A stretch of 64,000 nt of DNA from NCBI RefSeq assembly GCF_932276165.1, contig NC_063986.1, positions 2,864,501 through 2,928,500 of the forward strand, in the 5' to 3' direction. Position 1 is the first letter of the stretch. The number at the start of each line of letters is the position of its first letter. Positions 31,401-42,864 of this stretch are shown here, in pieces. Below the pieces are notes generated by a model. That model did not search any database. It was not told the DNA's origin and was given only the letters and a program-made list of their open reading frames with translations. The position numbers and the translations under genes are program-made. Origin of the DNA: Plutella xylostella (Eukaryota; Arthropoda; Insecta; Lepidoptera; Plutellidae).

Positions 31401-31545
31401 GGGCCAGTTTTTTGATCCCTAGTTATCTCAACCATTGGTCAAAAATGCCTACCATTAGTTAAAAACCAACGAAATTCGTATGCAGATGTCATGCTTGACA
31501 CGTGACTTGACTAATGGTTAAAGATGACCACGGATCAACTGGGCC
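31401..31545. mobile_element. TTA-flanked MITE (GGGCCAGTTTTTTGATCC)
   Basis: Termini GGGCCAGTTTTTTGATCC and GGATCAACTGGGCC. TTA flanks at 31398-31400 and 31546-31548. ACCATTGGTCAAAA / CTAATGGTTAAAG recur in inverted order. A truncated relative lies at 11857. Harbinger-type MITE by target site and GG/CC ends. Confidence 0.7.
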
Positions 31546-31548
31546 TTA

Positions 31549-32596
31549 AGCACCTAACTGTAAGTACTTAAGAACTTAGGTATAATAAACATACCACATT
31601 AAAATTTCAAGAAAGTAAAGATACAAAACAGAACTTATTCCTTAAACTTAAATAAAACCTATCCACGTTCCGCATTCGATACGAAACCAAGTAGACGCCT
31701 TTAAAATACACACATAAGAACTTGCGGTATTCCGCCTGTAACCTGATAACAGGCAGAAGCCTCACAAACACGAGCATTAGATAATAAGCCTTGTCGTCTT
31801 GACACCGCTAAAGAAGGGTGACGAGAAGCTTACAAAGTTACATCACACTGTAAAACTTAGAGGCTCCTATTTGCCACGGAAGCCTGAAGCGTAACTTCGC
31901 TTTTCGTCATACACGAAGGCTTTGTGTTGACTATGATTTAAAGAGCAAAACGTTTGGCCTCTCAGGTTAAATTCTTAACTTTTGTACTTATATAATACTA
32001 TGTAAGCAACTAACAATGTTAATTGGTTATATAAGTTAGCCATGTTTAATAATTTGTGACATGTATTGTAAAAAACCTGTTTGATACTGCTTTAAAATAA
32101 AATAAATAAAATAACTGAATGGTTAAGTACTTTCAGGGACAAAAATAAATCGTGTGAAATGAATTTCCGTAAGTATCATAGTTTATAAATACATTTATTT
32201 TGTACACTTTTAGGGGTAAATCATAGAATAATAAGTCCACCTACGAGTAGGTACATACATAATCGTTATCGTGACATAATTAAAGTTATTAAGTTATTCG
32301 AACCTAGAATGTAATGGCAGGGTAGTCAGGTCAACTATCAAGTCACATCAGGAACTTGGAATCGGATTATTAGACTACGTATAATGATGACAGTTACTAA
32401 GAGAGAGAGCATAGTATTTCTAGGTCCGATATACATTCTAGGATGACAAAAAAACGCTTACAGCTTGTGTTCGTGAAGCAGAGCCGCAAAAAGGATTATA
32501 AACCTTAAGGTTTTCTTTCGAGCATCAGCGCAGGGTGTAGATTACATCGGTTTTATAACGGTTCATATACTTACCTTGTTCTATACGGAAACTATA
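31549..32596. other. Non-coding stretch, nothing recognised
   Basis: No gene or bounded repeat found. Confidence 0.4.
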
Positions 32597-32757
32597 ATCA
32601 CGCGCAATGAAAAAGTTCCATTCACAAAATTTCGACTCCAAATGCTCGGTTAAATGTACTTCAATGTTGCAGAAAGCGTCATTAAGCTAGCCTTTTCCGT
32701 TTAGAAGTAATTTGCTGCTTTTCTCAGTGGAACCTTTTCATTGCCCGTGAGTGTATT
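32597..32757. repeat. Foldback repeat, CGCAATGAAAAAGTTCCA family
   Basis: ACGCGCAATGAAAAAGTTCC at the left mirrors GGAACCTTTTCATTGCCCGT at the right. The inner part (AATGTTGCAGAAAGCGTCAT, CCGTTTAG.AGTAATTTG) is shared with 44460-44575, and the right end alone occurs at 47936-47975 (GTGGAACTTTTTCATTGCTC). Confidence 0.65.
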
Positions 32758-33162
32758 ATTATTTATCCTTATAACTATTACATTTATTGAATGTGTGAAA
32801 AGTTATTACTTTCAGTGGTTTTACCACCTTAATCTCAAGTTCAATCAGGCTTTAATCTAATACTACTTAAGTTAATCAGGCTTAAAATCCTACTTGAACC
32901 CCAATCGGATACGAAATATTCGCACGGCCAAGTCAACCTCATTATTTCCCTTAGCGTTTCCTAAGCCGAGTGCAAATCTTAATTAAACGCCCCACTATTT
33001 AGCCGTCGATACCTCCGCGTGGGAATTTCTTCGGCTCTCCGAATATGCCGCCGCGACGCAAGCAAATTGTGACGCTGTAAGCGAGCGGTTCGAACGCGGC
33101 GGTTCAAACGCTGTTATAGTTACAATACTGACGTCTGATGGTATCTTTACTTTATAGTTTTA
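32758..33162. other. Non-coding stretch, nothing recognised
   Basis: GC-richer around 33040-33115 but without a recognisable gene or repeat. Confidence 0.4.
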
Positions 33163-33300
33163 GTGCCAATTTCTCCATAGTCGGTTAGAATAACCAGGTA
33201 TTAGTGGTTGACTTTTGACACATCTGTCAAGTTTTTTATACGTATAATTGATTAAACAAACCCTGATCGGTTAGATAACCGACTATGGAGAAATTGGCAC
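33163..33300. mobile_element. TTA-flanked MITE (GTGCCAATTTCTCCATAGTC)
   Basis: Termini GTGCCAATTTCTCCATAGTC and GACTATGGAGAAATTGGCAC are perfect complements, continuing into GGTTAGA/TCGGTTAGATAACC. TTA flanks 33160-33162 and 33301-33303. 138 bp, no coding capacity. Confidence 0.8.
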
Positions 33301-33576
33301 TTAGAACAGTAAACATTTTGAAATAATTGTATAGTATAGATAAATATCTCAAGCAAGTACATTAGTTCCACAGACCACATTGCAAAAACTAAGCAAAAAG
33401 CAGCACAAACTGACTTTGTGTTAACTAACCACGTTTCTGGCAGGAAAGTTTCCAAATTGCAGCAGCTCGCTGCACGAATATTTAGGGAACAAAATTTAGG
33501 TTCACGTGTGCAATAATTTCCACGCGCCACCGCAAATCGTGCTCTATGACATACGCGAACACGCGCGTACGTGATG

Positions 33577-33608
33577 TTCCTCCAATAGAGTCAATAGAAT
33601 CCCGGCTA
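33577..33608. repeat. 32-bp direct repeat, left of GC-rich MITE
   Basis: TTCCTCCAATAGAGTCAATA through CCCGGCTA is repeated without mismatch at 33813-33844 on the other side of the MITE. Confidence 0.9.
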
Positions 33609-33616
33609 AATTATTA

Positions 33617-33812
33617 GGCCCGGGTCTCCTATTTACGCCGCAGGTCGCGTCCAGCGTCACGCCGTAGGCCGCGTCACGATGCTCCCTACGTCTACGCGCC
33701 AACGTCGGCGTGTGAGGGAGACCGCATCAGTACATTTCTATAGTGAGCATCGTGACGCGGCCCACGGCGCCACGCTGGACGCGACCTACAGCGAAAATAG
33801 GAGACCCAGGCC
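33617..33812. mobile_element. GC-rich foldback MITE, copy 2
   Basis: Termini GGCCCGGGTCTCCTATTT and AAATAGGAGACCCAGGCC; interior as in the 22524 copy (CGCCAACGTCGGCGTGTGAG shared exactly). TTA precedes it. A 32-bp direct repeat brackets the element. Confidence 0.8.
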
Positions 33813-33844
33813 TTCCTCCAATAGAGTCAATAGAATCCCGGCTA
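33813..33844. repeat. 32-bp direct repeat, right of GC-rich MITE
   Basis: Partner of 33577-33608, beginning at the base after the MITE. Confidence 0.9.
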
Positions 33845-34793
33845 TTAGAGAGAACCCTGGCGCATTAGCTCTGACCCACCCGTAATAAGATCTACAAAAA
33901 CTAGGAGCAACGCCACTAAATCAAATAGCCGTCCCAGTAATGGAATCTTTTCAATTTCATTCACTAGGCCCCGGCCACCGCGGCGCTCTTAGCGATCGAT
34001 ACAAACAACTAATCTCCAACGAAAATTGGGAATCGTAAACCAGGATAATATTACCCATAAACAAGACAAATGGGATTTGTTCATATTTGTTTCCGCGCAA
34101 ATAGAGGAATTAAGTAACTTTAAATTAATATCGATGAAGGTAACATAATTACTTTTCCGATTTAGAAACGTGCTGCTGTTGAAACATATGAAAGTTATTT
34201 CATTGGAGTTATATTTATATGCCCAAAGGTTGAGTCTTTTGACTGTGTATGAACTAAGATTACAAGGGGTAGGTATATAGTATACTTTCTCTCTAAATCG
34301 TTTAATTTTTCATGAAAATATGTAAGTAGGTACCTTGCGAGCTTTGCTTCGCATGGGGATTAATTTAAGCTTCAAAATGTCGTTGGTAAAAGCAATCCCT
34401 TGACAGATTTCAATCAAGTTTAATTAAAACAAATCTAAACCCTTTTTCTGCATGTACGTAATCAAGTGACTAACTCTACCTAATTAAAAATACATTGTTC
34501 TGTTGCTTGATTAAAGTACTTAATTAGCTTTCATCGCGATCCGCAGTAGAATATTGATTGGGCCCACTCGCTGTTACCAAAAACAATGAGATAAACAAAG
34601 CTGACTGAGACAATAGAGCAATTGAGTTCAGTATTAACATAGATACCGGCACGCTAGCGGCATAGTAAAAATACAGAAGTAGGCCGACCGTGCCTCAGCG
34701 TCAAGCATTTTTAGGTACGTCAGCGGGTCACTATACTCACTATCTAAATCGAAAAACGAACGAAAAAGATTTGTCACTCAATCAGCATGTATT
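33845..34793. other. Non-coding stretch, nothing recognised
   Basis: TTGCGAGCTTTGCTTCGCAT near 34334 may be a relic of a Helitron-like 3' end; otherwise nothing seen. Confidence 0.4.
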
Positions 34794-34933
34794 GGGTTGT
34801 TTTTATCAGCATGCGGATTTGATCACGCACGCTGTATTACCCTGCACGCGTTTATACAAATATTCATTGTAACGCGTGGAATATGCACGAATCCCGTGTG
34901 CGTGATGAAATCCGCTTGATGTTAAAAACAGCC
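34794..34933. repeat. Foldback repeat, GGTTGTTTTTATCAGCATGC ends
   Basis: GGATTTGATCACGCACGCTG at the left mirrors GTGCGTGATGAAATCCGC at the right, extending to GTTTTTA/TAAAAAC. The central CACGCGTTTATAC/TAACGCGTGG forms a nested stem. Confidence 0.65.
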
Positions 34934-35271
34934 TTACTGGTTACTATCCGGGTCCGTATTTCAAATTGTCTAAGCATATAGCCGTATTCATAAGACGAAC
35001 TTTCAGTGATTTTAATATTTTCTAAGTTATTCGTTTTGTTCATAGCGTCGCGTCGATATAAGTACAGTATACATCGGCATATAAAAGCGTATCTGTTGAT
35101 CGACTGTTCTTTCTATACTGCGCGGGCAGGCAATGAAAGTGCATTCATAATTGCATGGGAATAGTCCAATCATTGACGCGCTGAGCTAAATCTCGCGGGA
35201 TTCTCGCATCGTATCTATCTACATAGCAAAACGTTAAATGAAATTCCTGGACTATAATAGTTTTTATTGAA
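34934..35271. other. Non-coding stretch, nothing recognised
   Basis: No gene or bounded repeat found. Confidence 0.35.
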
Positions 35272-35439
35272 GTCTGTTTTTTAATCTCATCCCAGATACT
35301 AAATTAACAGATTCTGAACGGTTCATCAACAGTCGATTGTCCCGCCAATAGAACGATACGTCACTTAATCGTGGGACAATCGACTGTTGATGAACCGTTC
35401 AGAATCTGACAATTTAGTATCTAAGGTGAAAAAACAGAC
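35272..35439. repeat. Long foldback, AACGGTTCATCAACAGTCGA arms
   Basis: The inner arms (35294-35342 and 35373-35422) are near-perfect complements including GAACGGTTCATCAACAGTCG. The outer GTCTGTTTTTT / AAAAAACAGAC continues the fold. The loop is about 30 nt. The 81-aa open frame that overlaps the right arm is a by-product. Confidence 0.75.
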
Positions 35440-35454
35440 CTTAGTCAATCGACA

Positions 35455-35578
35455 TAAGATAAAGATAAAAGATAAAATACTATTTATTGCACACAAACAG
35501 AAACAGTTACACAAACATAGAAAAGAAATAGTACAATCGGCGGCCTTATTACTAAAAGTAATCTCTTCCAGACAACCA
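35455..35578 (-). repeat. LINE 3' end (GGTTGTCTGGAAGAGATTAC)
   Basis: Minus-strand: GGTTGTCTGGAAGAGATTAC, stem ATTACTTTTAGTAAT, AAGGCCGCCGATTGTACTAT and a tail CAATAAATAGTATTTTATCT. Same 3' UTR layout as 3847-3978, with compensatory changes in the stem. Confidence 0.6.
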
Positions 35579-36269
35579 CATAGAAAGGAAATAGACAATA
35601 TATATCCCAATACAATATGCTTAAGTTTTTAAACTGAGTTCCGATACTTTCTGAAACTGATGTTGTTTGTTTTATTTATTACGTAATATCACTGAAAGCT
35701 TCTTCGCCATGTTTTATCACCTCAGTTGTTCAATAGCTCGGCTCTTTTGCCATAATTTTCGAGGATTTTTAAGTTCATACTCGTATAGGTTATTAGAATA
35801 GTGACGAAGAAACATATTCCATTTTTGACATTTGTATAGTATTAAATTACAAGTAGATTTTATCGATTGACAGCTGTCTGTTTACGCTTTGTGTTACAAC
35901 GTAATAAATCTGATATAATCATTTACACAAATTTTGTATAGTAACACAAATCAGATCTATTTTCGTCCATAAAATTTACCTGAGAGGATCAGTTACAGTT
36001 TTAACGATGCTAGGCCAGTAAATTTATATGTCTAGGTCAGTAAATTAATATGTTTAAATTTAGCCTGATTAATTTTAATTTAAAAGGATACACGGCGACA
36101 CCAACCACAAGATACTCAGTGTATATGTATAGTGTGTATACATCGAAAATACACAGTGGCGACACTGACTTTCAGATGACGGTAGTGTGCATTGACATTA
36201 AGTATAAAAAATCATATATCCCATAATGTTGTAACGCTTATCAAAAAGCACAGATATAATATAGGTAGT
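35579..36269. other. Non-coding stretch, nothing recognised
   Basis: No gene or bounded repeat found. Confidence 0.4.
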
Positions 36270-36280
36270 GTGTGAAGTTT

Positions 36281-36662
36281 CATCACGACCCATTACGTCC
36301 CCACTGCTGGGGCACGGGTCTCCTTCCAATGAAGGAAGGGTTTAGGCCTAGTCCACCACGCTGGCCAAGTGCGGGTTGGTGGACCCCAACACAAGCAAGC
36401 TTGTGCTGAGAGAGTTGTCGGGTAAGTGGGCAACCCGACTGTCAGATGTTTTCAAGCCGCCCGAAGGCCTCTGACTAGGCTTAACGACTGCTGCCGAAGC
36501 AGCAACCGGGACCCACGGCTTAACGTGCCGTCCGAAGCACGGAAGCGTCCAGAAAAGCACCACTTGAAATTGGTCACCCATCCAATGGCTGACCGTGTCA
36601 GTTGTTGCTTAACCTCAGCGATCAGTTACGATCACTGAGGCCCGCTCGACTACGGACGCTTC
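36281..36662 (-). mobile_element. SINE with 5S rRNA-like head (SINE3-type), full copy
   Basis: On the minus strand the 5' part contains GATCGCTGAGGTTAAGCAAC (36604-36623) and TTGGATGGGTGACC (36572-36585) at 5S spacing. They match the internal control region of animal 5S rRNA (GATCACCGAAGTTAAGCAAC ... TTGGATGGGTGACC), which binds TFIIIA/TFIIIC. The body follows (CCGTGCTTCGGACGGCACG, CAACTCTCTCAGCACAAGC, CCACCAACCCGCACTTGGCC), ending CAGCAGTGGGGACGTAATGG GTCGTGATG. An 11-bp target duplication with one mismatch flanks it (GTGTGAAGTTT 36270-36280; GTGTAAAGTTT 36663-36673). It is not a functional 5S gene: the flanking helices are not preserved. Confidence 0.8.
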
Positions 36663-36673
36663 GTGTAAAGTTT

Positions 36674-39435
36674 AATAAACATGAAAACGCGCACTTGCAA
36701 AATAACGCTTAAAAAAGTAGAAAAAAACTCTTGTGAGTATCATATTCAGAGGAGATCATGGTCCGTGGAATATAAAATTTAAACGGAATTAAAACGAGGG
36801 TATATCATTTATCAAAATTAAATTTTGTAAGTACTTTATATTATAAACTAGGTGCTATAAACCGCAAATATTATAATATACCTATAATACAAAGTTCAAA
36901 AGAGTAGCACAACCGGCTGAAAATGTAAGCGACGTCCGCATTGTCTGAATAAAATATACTAGGTATTACCTATTTAAAACTTGCAATTCTCAAGAACAAG
37001 CTGGCTTCTAAGACAAGGGCGTCATACATAAATAAATACCTCCCGGGAAAAACGTTTTAATGAAGGCCCGGTACAAACCGTTTGAGTTTTCAACTGCGGC
37101 CTGTAATCGCCCGCATTCCTATCCGTAGAGGTTTAATGGCGCATCCTCGATGAATATTAAACAACAATACAAGTTATGGATGAAAATTCTAAGCTCCGAA
37201 TCTATTCCTTTTCCTTTTGTTTTGTGTTTTGAAAGTACGCCGCTTGCATTCATCGCATTGATTTGTCATTAGAGTTTTTAAGAAGTAATTTATTTAAGTA
37301 CCTACTTACTTATGGAATGGTGGTCAAGGATAGTTTATTTGAGACTGAAGCATATTTTTCAGTCAGTTCATATTTTAATAGTCGACTGCAGGGGTGGCTC
37401 CCACGGCCTGGAGGGCTATCACCATAATCTCCACGCGTGGTAGGCAGTTTGGAGATGTTATCATCGATTTAAAACATAGCACAAAAGACCCCAGAAAATA
37501 CAAAAATATATACCCTGGCTGTAGATCAAACCCAGCACTCTCGGCACAGCAGTAGTTTTAAGCCTACCTATTGAATGGATGGATAAATAGGTGCCATAAA
37601 TACATTCCTATCGATATAAGGACGCCCTTAAATATTTCATTGAAGTGAGTGAAGAGAAAGCCCTTATTATCTGTCGCATAAATGACAAAGGGTCTAAGAA
37701 AGAATGTCGTTTGCATTATTGAGGGCATGGGATGGGATGAGATAGACCGACAATCGACATTTTCGGTGAGGAAAAATGGGAAGTCCATCGAAATAAATGC
37801 TGTTGAAATAAATATGGGACGGGACAGCTTCGTAAACGGCGCCTAATTTATAAATTTTATCACTGATTTCTTGACGTCAACCATGAGTTGATAAACGTAA
37901 TTATATTTGTTAATTTATGTTACGTATGGAAAGCTTATGGAGTACAATGACGACAATTTACAATCTTCTTCTTCCTAACCTTATGCGTTAGAAATATTAT
38001 CTCAATAATAGAAGGTATTCTCAATCCTGTTCGAATTGTGCAAATTGAATTAACTTGAACAAACTTCAAAGGTTAACCTCAAGTCCAATAAAACTTCAAC
38101 CGAAACACAAAAGCTAGCTTACTGCGAACAGCGAAACAAATGAAATAATAACAAAATACTAAACCTAGAACTACATAAAGCGGGAAACGGAGGCATGAAA
38201 ATACCTATGTAGGTATTTAGAATTATTTTATAAAATAGTTTTATTTATAGAGTAAGTGAGTGTACTTTTAGATACCGAACCATAATCCTGTTAAAAAAGT
38301 AAAATACATAAATAAGAGTAGTAACAATAATTTTGACTCAGGCCCCAACTGTCCAAACACGTTTTTATTTCACTTATCGTAGAAAATTGGGCTGCTGGCC
38401 CAACGGGTTACTTCAATAACACAAAACAATGGATTAGCAATATCTTAAAGAATTACGTTTCTCACATTTTTGGCAGTGTAAATACTTCGCTCCTTGCCAA
38501 GAATATGAAGAGAGCCCGGGCGTCGCGGCGGCGCCTACCCATGGAATCCTCAATATAGAAATAGATATCATATTGGGATCGCTGAAAGGGAATACAGGAT
38601 GCCAGTATGAATATTGTTATGTGTCCGCATTTCTCTCTTATGCACGATTTGCTTAGAAAATGTTGCGGCTTACGCAACTGGCTTTTCTCTGCGTTATCGG
38701 GGAATCTGAGGGGCTGGATTGTGGCAGGCGATTTGTCATTATATTATGTTTTTTGTATTCATATTGTAAGTAAATATACTCATGTGTATACTGTCCGTAA
38801 ACTCGTAGGATATGGTTGATGTTGGTCGCATAAAAATTGTGTATAAATTCAGAATATATTGATACAAGCTAAGTACTACTTAGGAACTAGTTATATTTTT
38901 TTAGCATTGATGTTTCATTAGAAAAGAATATCCCATGGAAACACGTGTTAATTAAATTATTTAGTGCGATGACCAAGTCAATATATTTATATAAAACATT
39001 AAATATTTTTAAGATTGAGATGCGTGCGTGGATAAGACTTGGTATTACATGGATCTCACAACTTTTTACCGTAGAACAACTGAGTTACGAGACTTGGTTT
39101 TTTTTGACAAGTATTGTTTTTGATGGGATCTCATTTCTTTTTGTATTTTGTAGACAGTTCTACTTTTTTTTCTTTTCGGTACCTTCTAGGTATACGTAGG
39201 TTTAACTTAGTTTGGTAGGTTGCCTACCTACATAAATCGCAAACTTAAGCTAAAAAACAAGAATCTTTATTTTTGGCTACGTAATGTACGTAATCAATTT
39301 TAAACGTAACTTTGATTATTCGTACTGCATCAAATTTCCCTAATTAAATTTCAACCTTAGTTTCCAATACACAAAGGTCATTGTACATTAACAAAATTTG
39401 ACTATAAGTGGTAGCACTGGTAGCCTGATGTAATT
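36674..39435. other. Long non-coding stretch, nothing recognised
   Basis: About 2.8 kb without a gene or bounded repeat that I could identify. A GC-richer patch at 37380-37450 (GGTGGCTCCCACGGCCTGGA) may be a SINE remnant, but no partner exists in the window. Short frames have no recognisable domain. Confidence 0.4.
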
Positions 39436-39705
39436 TGTCCGTAGGTAGGTAATCCATCCTTTGCGGATTTAATTTGCATGACGCGAATCTTTTGCTCGAT
39501 TTGGCAGGGGCACTACCGTGCGCCTATATTTACTTGGGATATGTGATTATGAAATTATTTAAGCAGTTATGTACCTATCTAGAAAACTGAATCAAAATTG
39601 AAAAATTTTACTCGAGTTGGTGGGGACACTACAGTGCCCCCAAATATTTTAGATTCGCGTCATGCAAATTAAATCCGCAAAGGATGGATTACCTACCTAC
39701 GGACA
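39436..39705. mobile_element. Foldback element with perfect 55-bp terminal inverted repeats
   Basis: 39436-39490 (TGTCCGTAGGTAGGTAATCC ... GACGCGAATCT) is the exact reverse complement of 39651-39705. The loop holds two related GGGGCACTACCGTGCGCC / GGGGACACTACAGTGCCCCC segments. A third close match, TTGGTGGGGACACTGCCGTG, lies outside at 40058-40077. No coding capacity. Confidence 0.85.
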
Positions 39706-39739
39706 GTAAAATATTTTATTTTTTCCTTGGTTCATACAC

Positions 39740-40085
39740 CAAACACTACTTATATTCCAAATTTGAAGCTTCTATCTCTGCTAGAAGTGCATTAGAATTT
39801 TTATGATCGGTGAGTGAGTGAGTGAGTGAGTGAGTCAGTGACAAAATTAAGAAACTTTCACCCGTTATAATTCTAAAACTACTGGTTCAAATTGAATGAA
39901 ATTTGAAATATACCGTGTCTTTACAATGCCTGCATGGTTATTGAAAATTCAGTCTTCTACTTTTATCCACAACGAAGTTACAGGGGGTCGAAAATGGCCT
40001 GAATTGCTTCGAGAAAAGGATGGTACGGCCGTGCCGCGTTTTTGCTCGACTTGGTGGGGACACTGCCGTGCCCCCAGATTACCTC
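39740..40085. repeat. Interspersed repeat with GTGAGTGA tandem and GGGGACACTGCCGTGCCCCC end
   Basis: A (GTGA)n run at 39810-39838 is followed by AAGAAACTTTCACCCGTTAT and a TTGGTGGGGACACTGCCGTG segment shared with the loop of the 39436 foldback. This suggests both derive from one larger element into which the inverted repeat expanded. The frame 39896-40213 starts at ATG but has no known domain and spans repeat sequence. Confidence 0.4.
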
Positions 40086-40283
40086 AAAAATTTACATTCA
40101 GGTTTAATGGGAATTCGAAACGGTATTTTATAGATAGCCACGCTCAAAATGTTTTAGTTATTATAGTCAGACCGTGGAATGCAAATTTATACATACGTAA
40201 AATATTTTCATAAATTCCTAACGTTTAAAACATTTTTTATTTTAAATCTATAAATAAAGAATTAGGTAAGTAATTAAAATAAA

Positions 40284-40539
40284 CACGCACTCACGCCTTG
40301 TACTAATGTAGGTACTCCCTTGCGGGGTAGGCAGAGGTGCATTGCTGCACCCACTTTTCGCCAGAGTGTTAAGTTCGTCCCAATGTAATAGGGGGCGAGC
40401 CTATTGCCATTTTACGGGCACATCCAAGACCCGAGAACAAATATCTGTGTTTAAACAAATATCTGCCCCAGCCGGGAATCGAACCCGGGACCATCAACTC
40501 AGTAGTCAGGGTCACTAACCACTACGCCATTCGGTCGTC
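40284..40539 (-). mobile_element. tRNA-headed SINE with a different body, full copy
   Basis: Minus-strand: GAATGGCGTAGTGGTTAGTG, GGTCCCGGGTTCGATTCCCG, GGGGCAGATATTTG as in the 10203 family, then CTCGGGTCTTGGATGTGCCC. The body is unrelated to that family (ATAGGCTCGCCCCCTATTAC, GTGGGTGCAGCAATGCACCT, CCCCGCAAGGGAG). Flanked by the 11-bp duplication ATTAAAATAAA (40273-40283, 40540-40550). Shared head with exchanged body shows modular SINE evolution. Confidence 0.8.
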
Positions 40540-40550
40540 ATTAAAATAAA

Positions 40551-42073
40551 ATACATAAATTTCATGAAATTAAATTTATATTTACTTTAATTAATAAAAG
40601 CAACGGCTATGGATAAAAGGACGATTTTAGATTGGGATTAATTGCAACTTGAGATGATGATCTATCGTCTTGCTGCCTTTTGTTACCAAATGATTGGAAG
40701 TCCGTTTTTGTCTCACTATTTTCTTAACAAATACTATGGGTAAAAAGAAGTAGATTATTAAACTTGAAATAACGATAGTACCTACCTAATTATAATTATT
40801 TACATTACTCATTAAAAAACAAATATACCGCGAACAGTTTGAAATCTCTGACCACCCCTTCGGGGATTACAGTCGTGAGCATTTGTATGTATGTGTGTTA
40901 TAATTAACATAAATAGGAAAATGTATAAAGGCTTTTATTTTTTAGAGCGAGTTAAATAAGTTTTTGTTTAAAGACTAAAGCAGATTGCAGAGTGACTATA
41001 AAATTTATCATAATAACTACTACTAAAAAGTTAGCTGATAGTAAGTTGCTTTGCATTTTCTAAGAAAATACATTCTTCAACTTATAAACACTTACTTAGT
41101 CCTAACTTTTACATTGTGAGTTTCTTGAAGCATACTCGGTAACCTGTGACGTACCTACTTGTAAAATAGTATTCCACAACATTCAATTCAAATAAATATA
41201 TTTAAAAAGTTCCATTTAGAATGTCTGTATGCACGTTGGAAAAAAAATTAATTACTTGCACCAACGTAGTGTTTTTTTCTCTGTCCACCACCCTACCAGC
41301 ACGCACTACCACCTACTTACAATTATTAATATTGAAAAATAATCCCATAGGAGCCCATAAATACATAAAATATGCATACTTATTTACTTCGCCGCTGTGT
41401 AACAGGTAACTTTATTACTTTAAAAGGTTTAATGTTACCTGATGAAATGAAGTTGGAACATAAATATTAAGTCGCTCAGATTACAATTTGAAAGCTTTTT
41501 ACTTGATGAACGAAATCATGGTTGGCTTTGAAGGTTCTTTTAGATTAAACCTAATCATACCTTCAAATTTCAGGTGAGTTTCACGGTAAAACGCGAAGGG
41601 AAAGAACGCAAATTTAATACGGCCTCTTCTATCATATTTTTTACATATTACAGGCGTTTTTTAATTAAAAATAGCATCACATTTGCTTAAGGAATCCAAT
41701 AGATAACATTGTATTATTCGGTTCAATGCATTTTACGACACGTATACACTTTAAATTAATTGATATCACCTCATAAAACACGCCCTAATTTCTTTATCGG
41801 CCACACACTACGATACATTAACCTGAATATTTAAAGATGTTAAGTAAGTATATCAAAAATATTAAATAGGGCACGTGGTATACCATATTGCTTCACAACG
41901 TTCCAGATTTTATATGAACTTACAGATTTATTTTGGGCTTCGTTCCGTATCTTATCAGATGATTACTCAAATTTGTTAAGATAATAAACATGTAAGTTGT
42001 CTAGGAATGTTACAAAATACTTTCTTGCGATATGACGCTAATGTTTACACGCATTTTAGTGAAATGAGACTAA
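40551..42073. other. Non-coding stretch, nothing recognised
   Basis: No gene or bounded repeat found. Confidence 0.4.
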
Positions 42074-42236
42074 GAAGCATGTTTCACAATGTCTGGATAA
42101 TGACACCTGTGGGATAAAATACACACACACTCTCACTTTCTAAAACATTTTTGTAATTACAGAGAGCGACATCATGTCTTTTATCTTAGGTATGTCTTTT
42201 TAGCCATTATCCGTAGGCAGTTTGAAACAAGCCCTT
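42074..42236. mobile_element. MITE, GTTTCACAATGTCTGG family, diverged copy
   Basis: CATGTTTCACAATGTCTGGA at the left and GGCAGTTTGAAACAAGCCC at the right, with ACACCTGTGGGATAAAATAC and TTTTATCTTAGGTATG paired inside. Clearly related to 5274-5418 but with many mismatches; the ends are approximate. Confidence 0.55.
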
Positions 42237-42758
42237 AAAAGAAATGTAGGTATTCAATAAACATTAACTTACAAATTTACATTTGCCATTTTACAATATT
42301 ATATCACATCTGCTTTCATTAAAAAAATTAAGTTTATTCTATGCACATGATTAATATCACACCATTTTACAATATTTTATTAAATTTGCTTTAATAAAAA
42401 CATTTAATTATGAAGTTTATTTAATGCACATGATTAGTATCACAAAGGCAGCTCACACGACCGCAGGGCAATCAACGTTTCTTGTGTGCGTAGAAATACA
42501 CATTGTTCAAACATTTTCGCACTCTAGCTAGTTTACAGTTAATTAGAACAAACCTGCTGACGGACAGATCTTGGCCACTCTCCCTTTACTCAGAATTGTA
42601 ATCTAAAATCGTTTTAACTTAAAACTTCGTCTAGTGAAACGCCATACCACGACTTTCAGGAGTTTGTGTGCGTTTTTGTCGTAGGTGGCCTAAAAAGTAA
42701 AAGAGGCAAGCAAATGCCAATTCTTCTTCTTCTTTTTCATAGCCTTAAACTCTGAAAA

Positions 42759-42864
42759 CACTTACCGAGCAGAGTGACGAGACAGTATCCTCGAGCACAC
42801 GTTCAATTGGTAGTATAGTAGTGTTCGACCGAGGATACTGTCTCACCACTCTACTCAGTAGGTG
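42759..42864. repeat. Foldback repeat, GACAGTATCCTCG arms
   Basis: CACTTACCGAGCAGAGTGAC ... GAGACAGTATCCTCG is mirrored by CGAGGATACTGTCTC ... CTACTCAGTAGGTG, about 35-bp arms with a few mismatches around a loop of about 30 nt. Confidence 0.65.

Noticed and set aside
36572..36623. 5S rRNA gene or pseudogene
   Set aside because: Only the internal control blocks match; outer helices do not, and the sequence is part of a flanked SINE.
39896..40213. 105-codon ATG frame as a host gene
   Set aside because: It lies over an interspersed repeat (CCGTGCCCCC segment shared with the 39436 foldback) and shows no recognisable motif.
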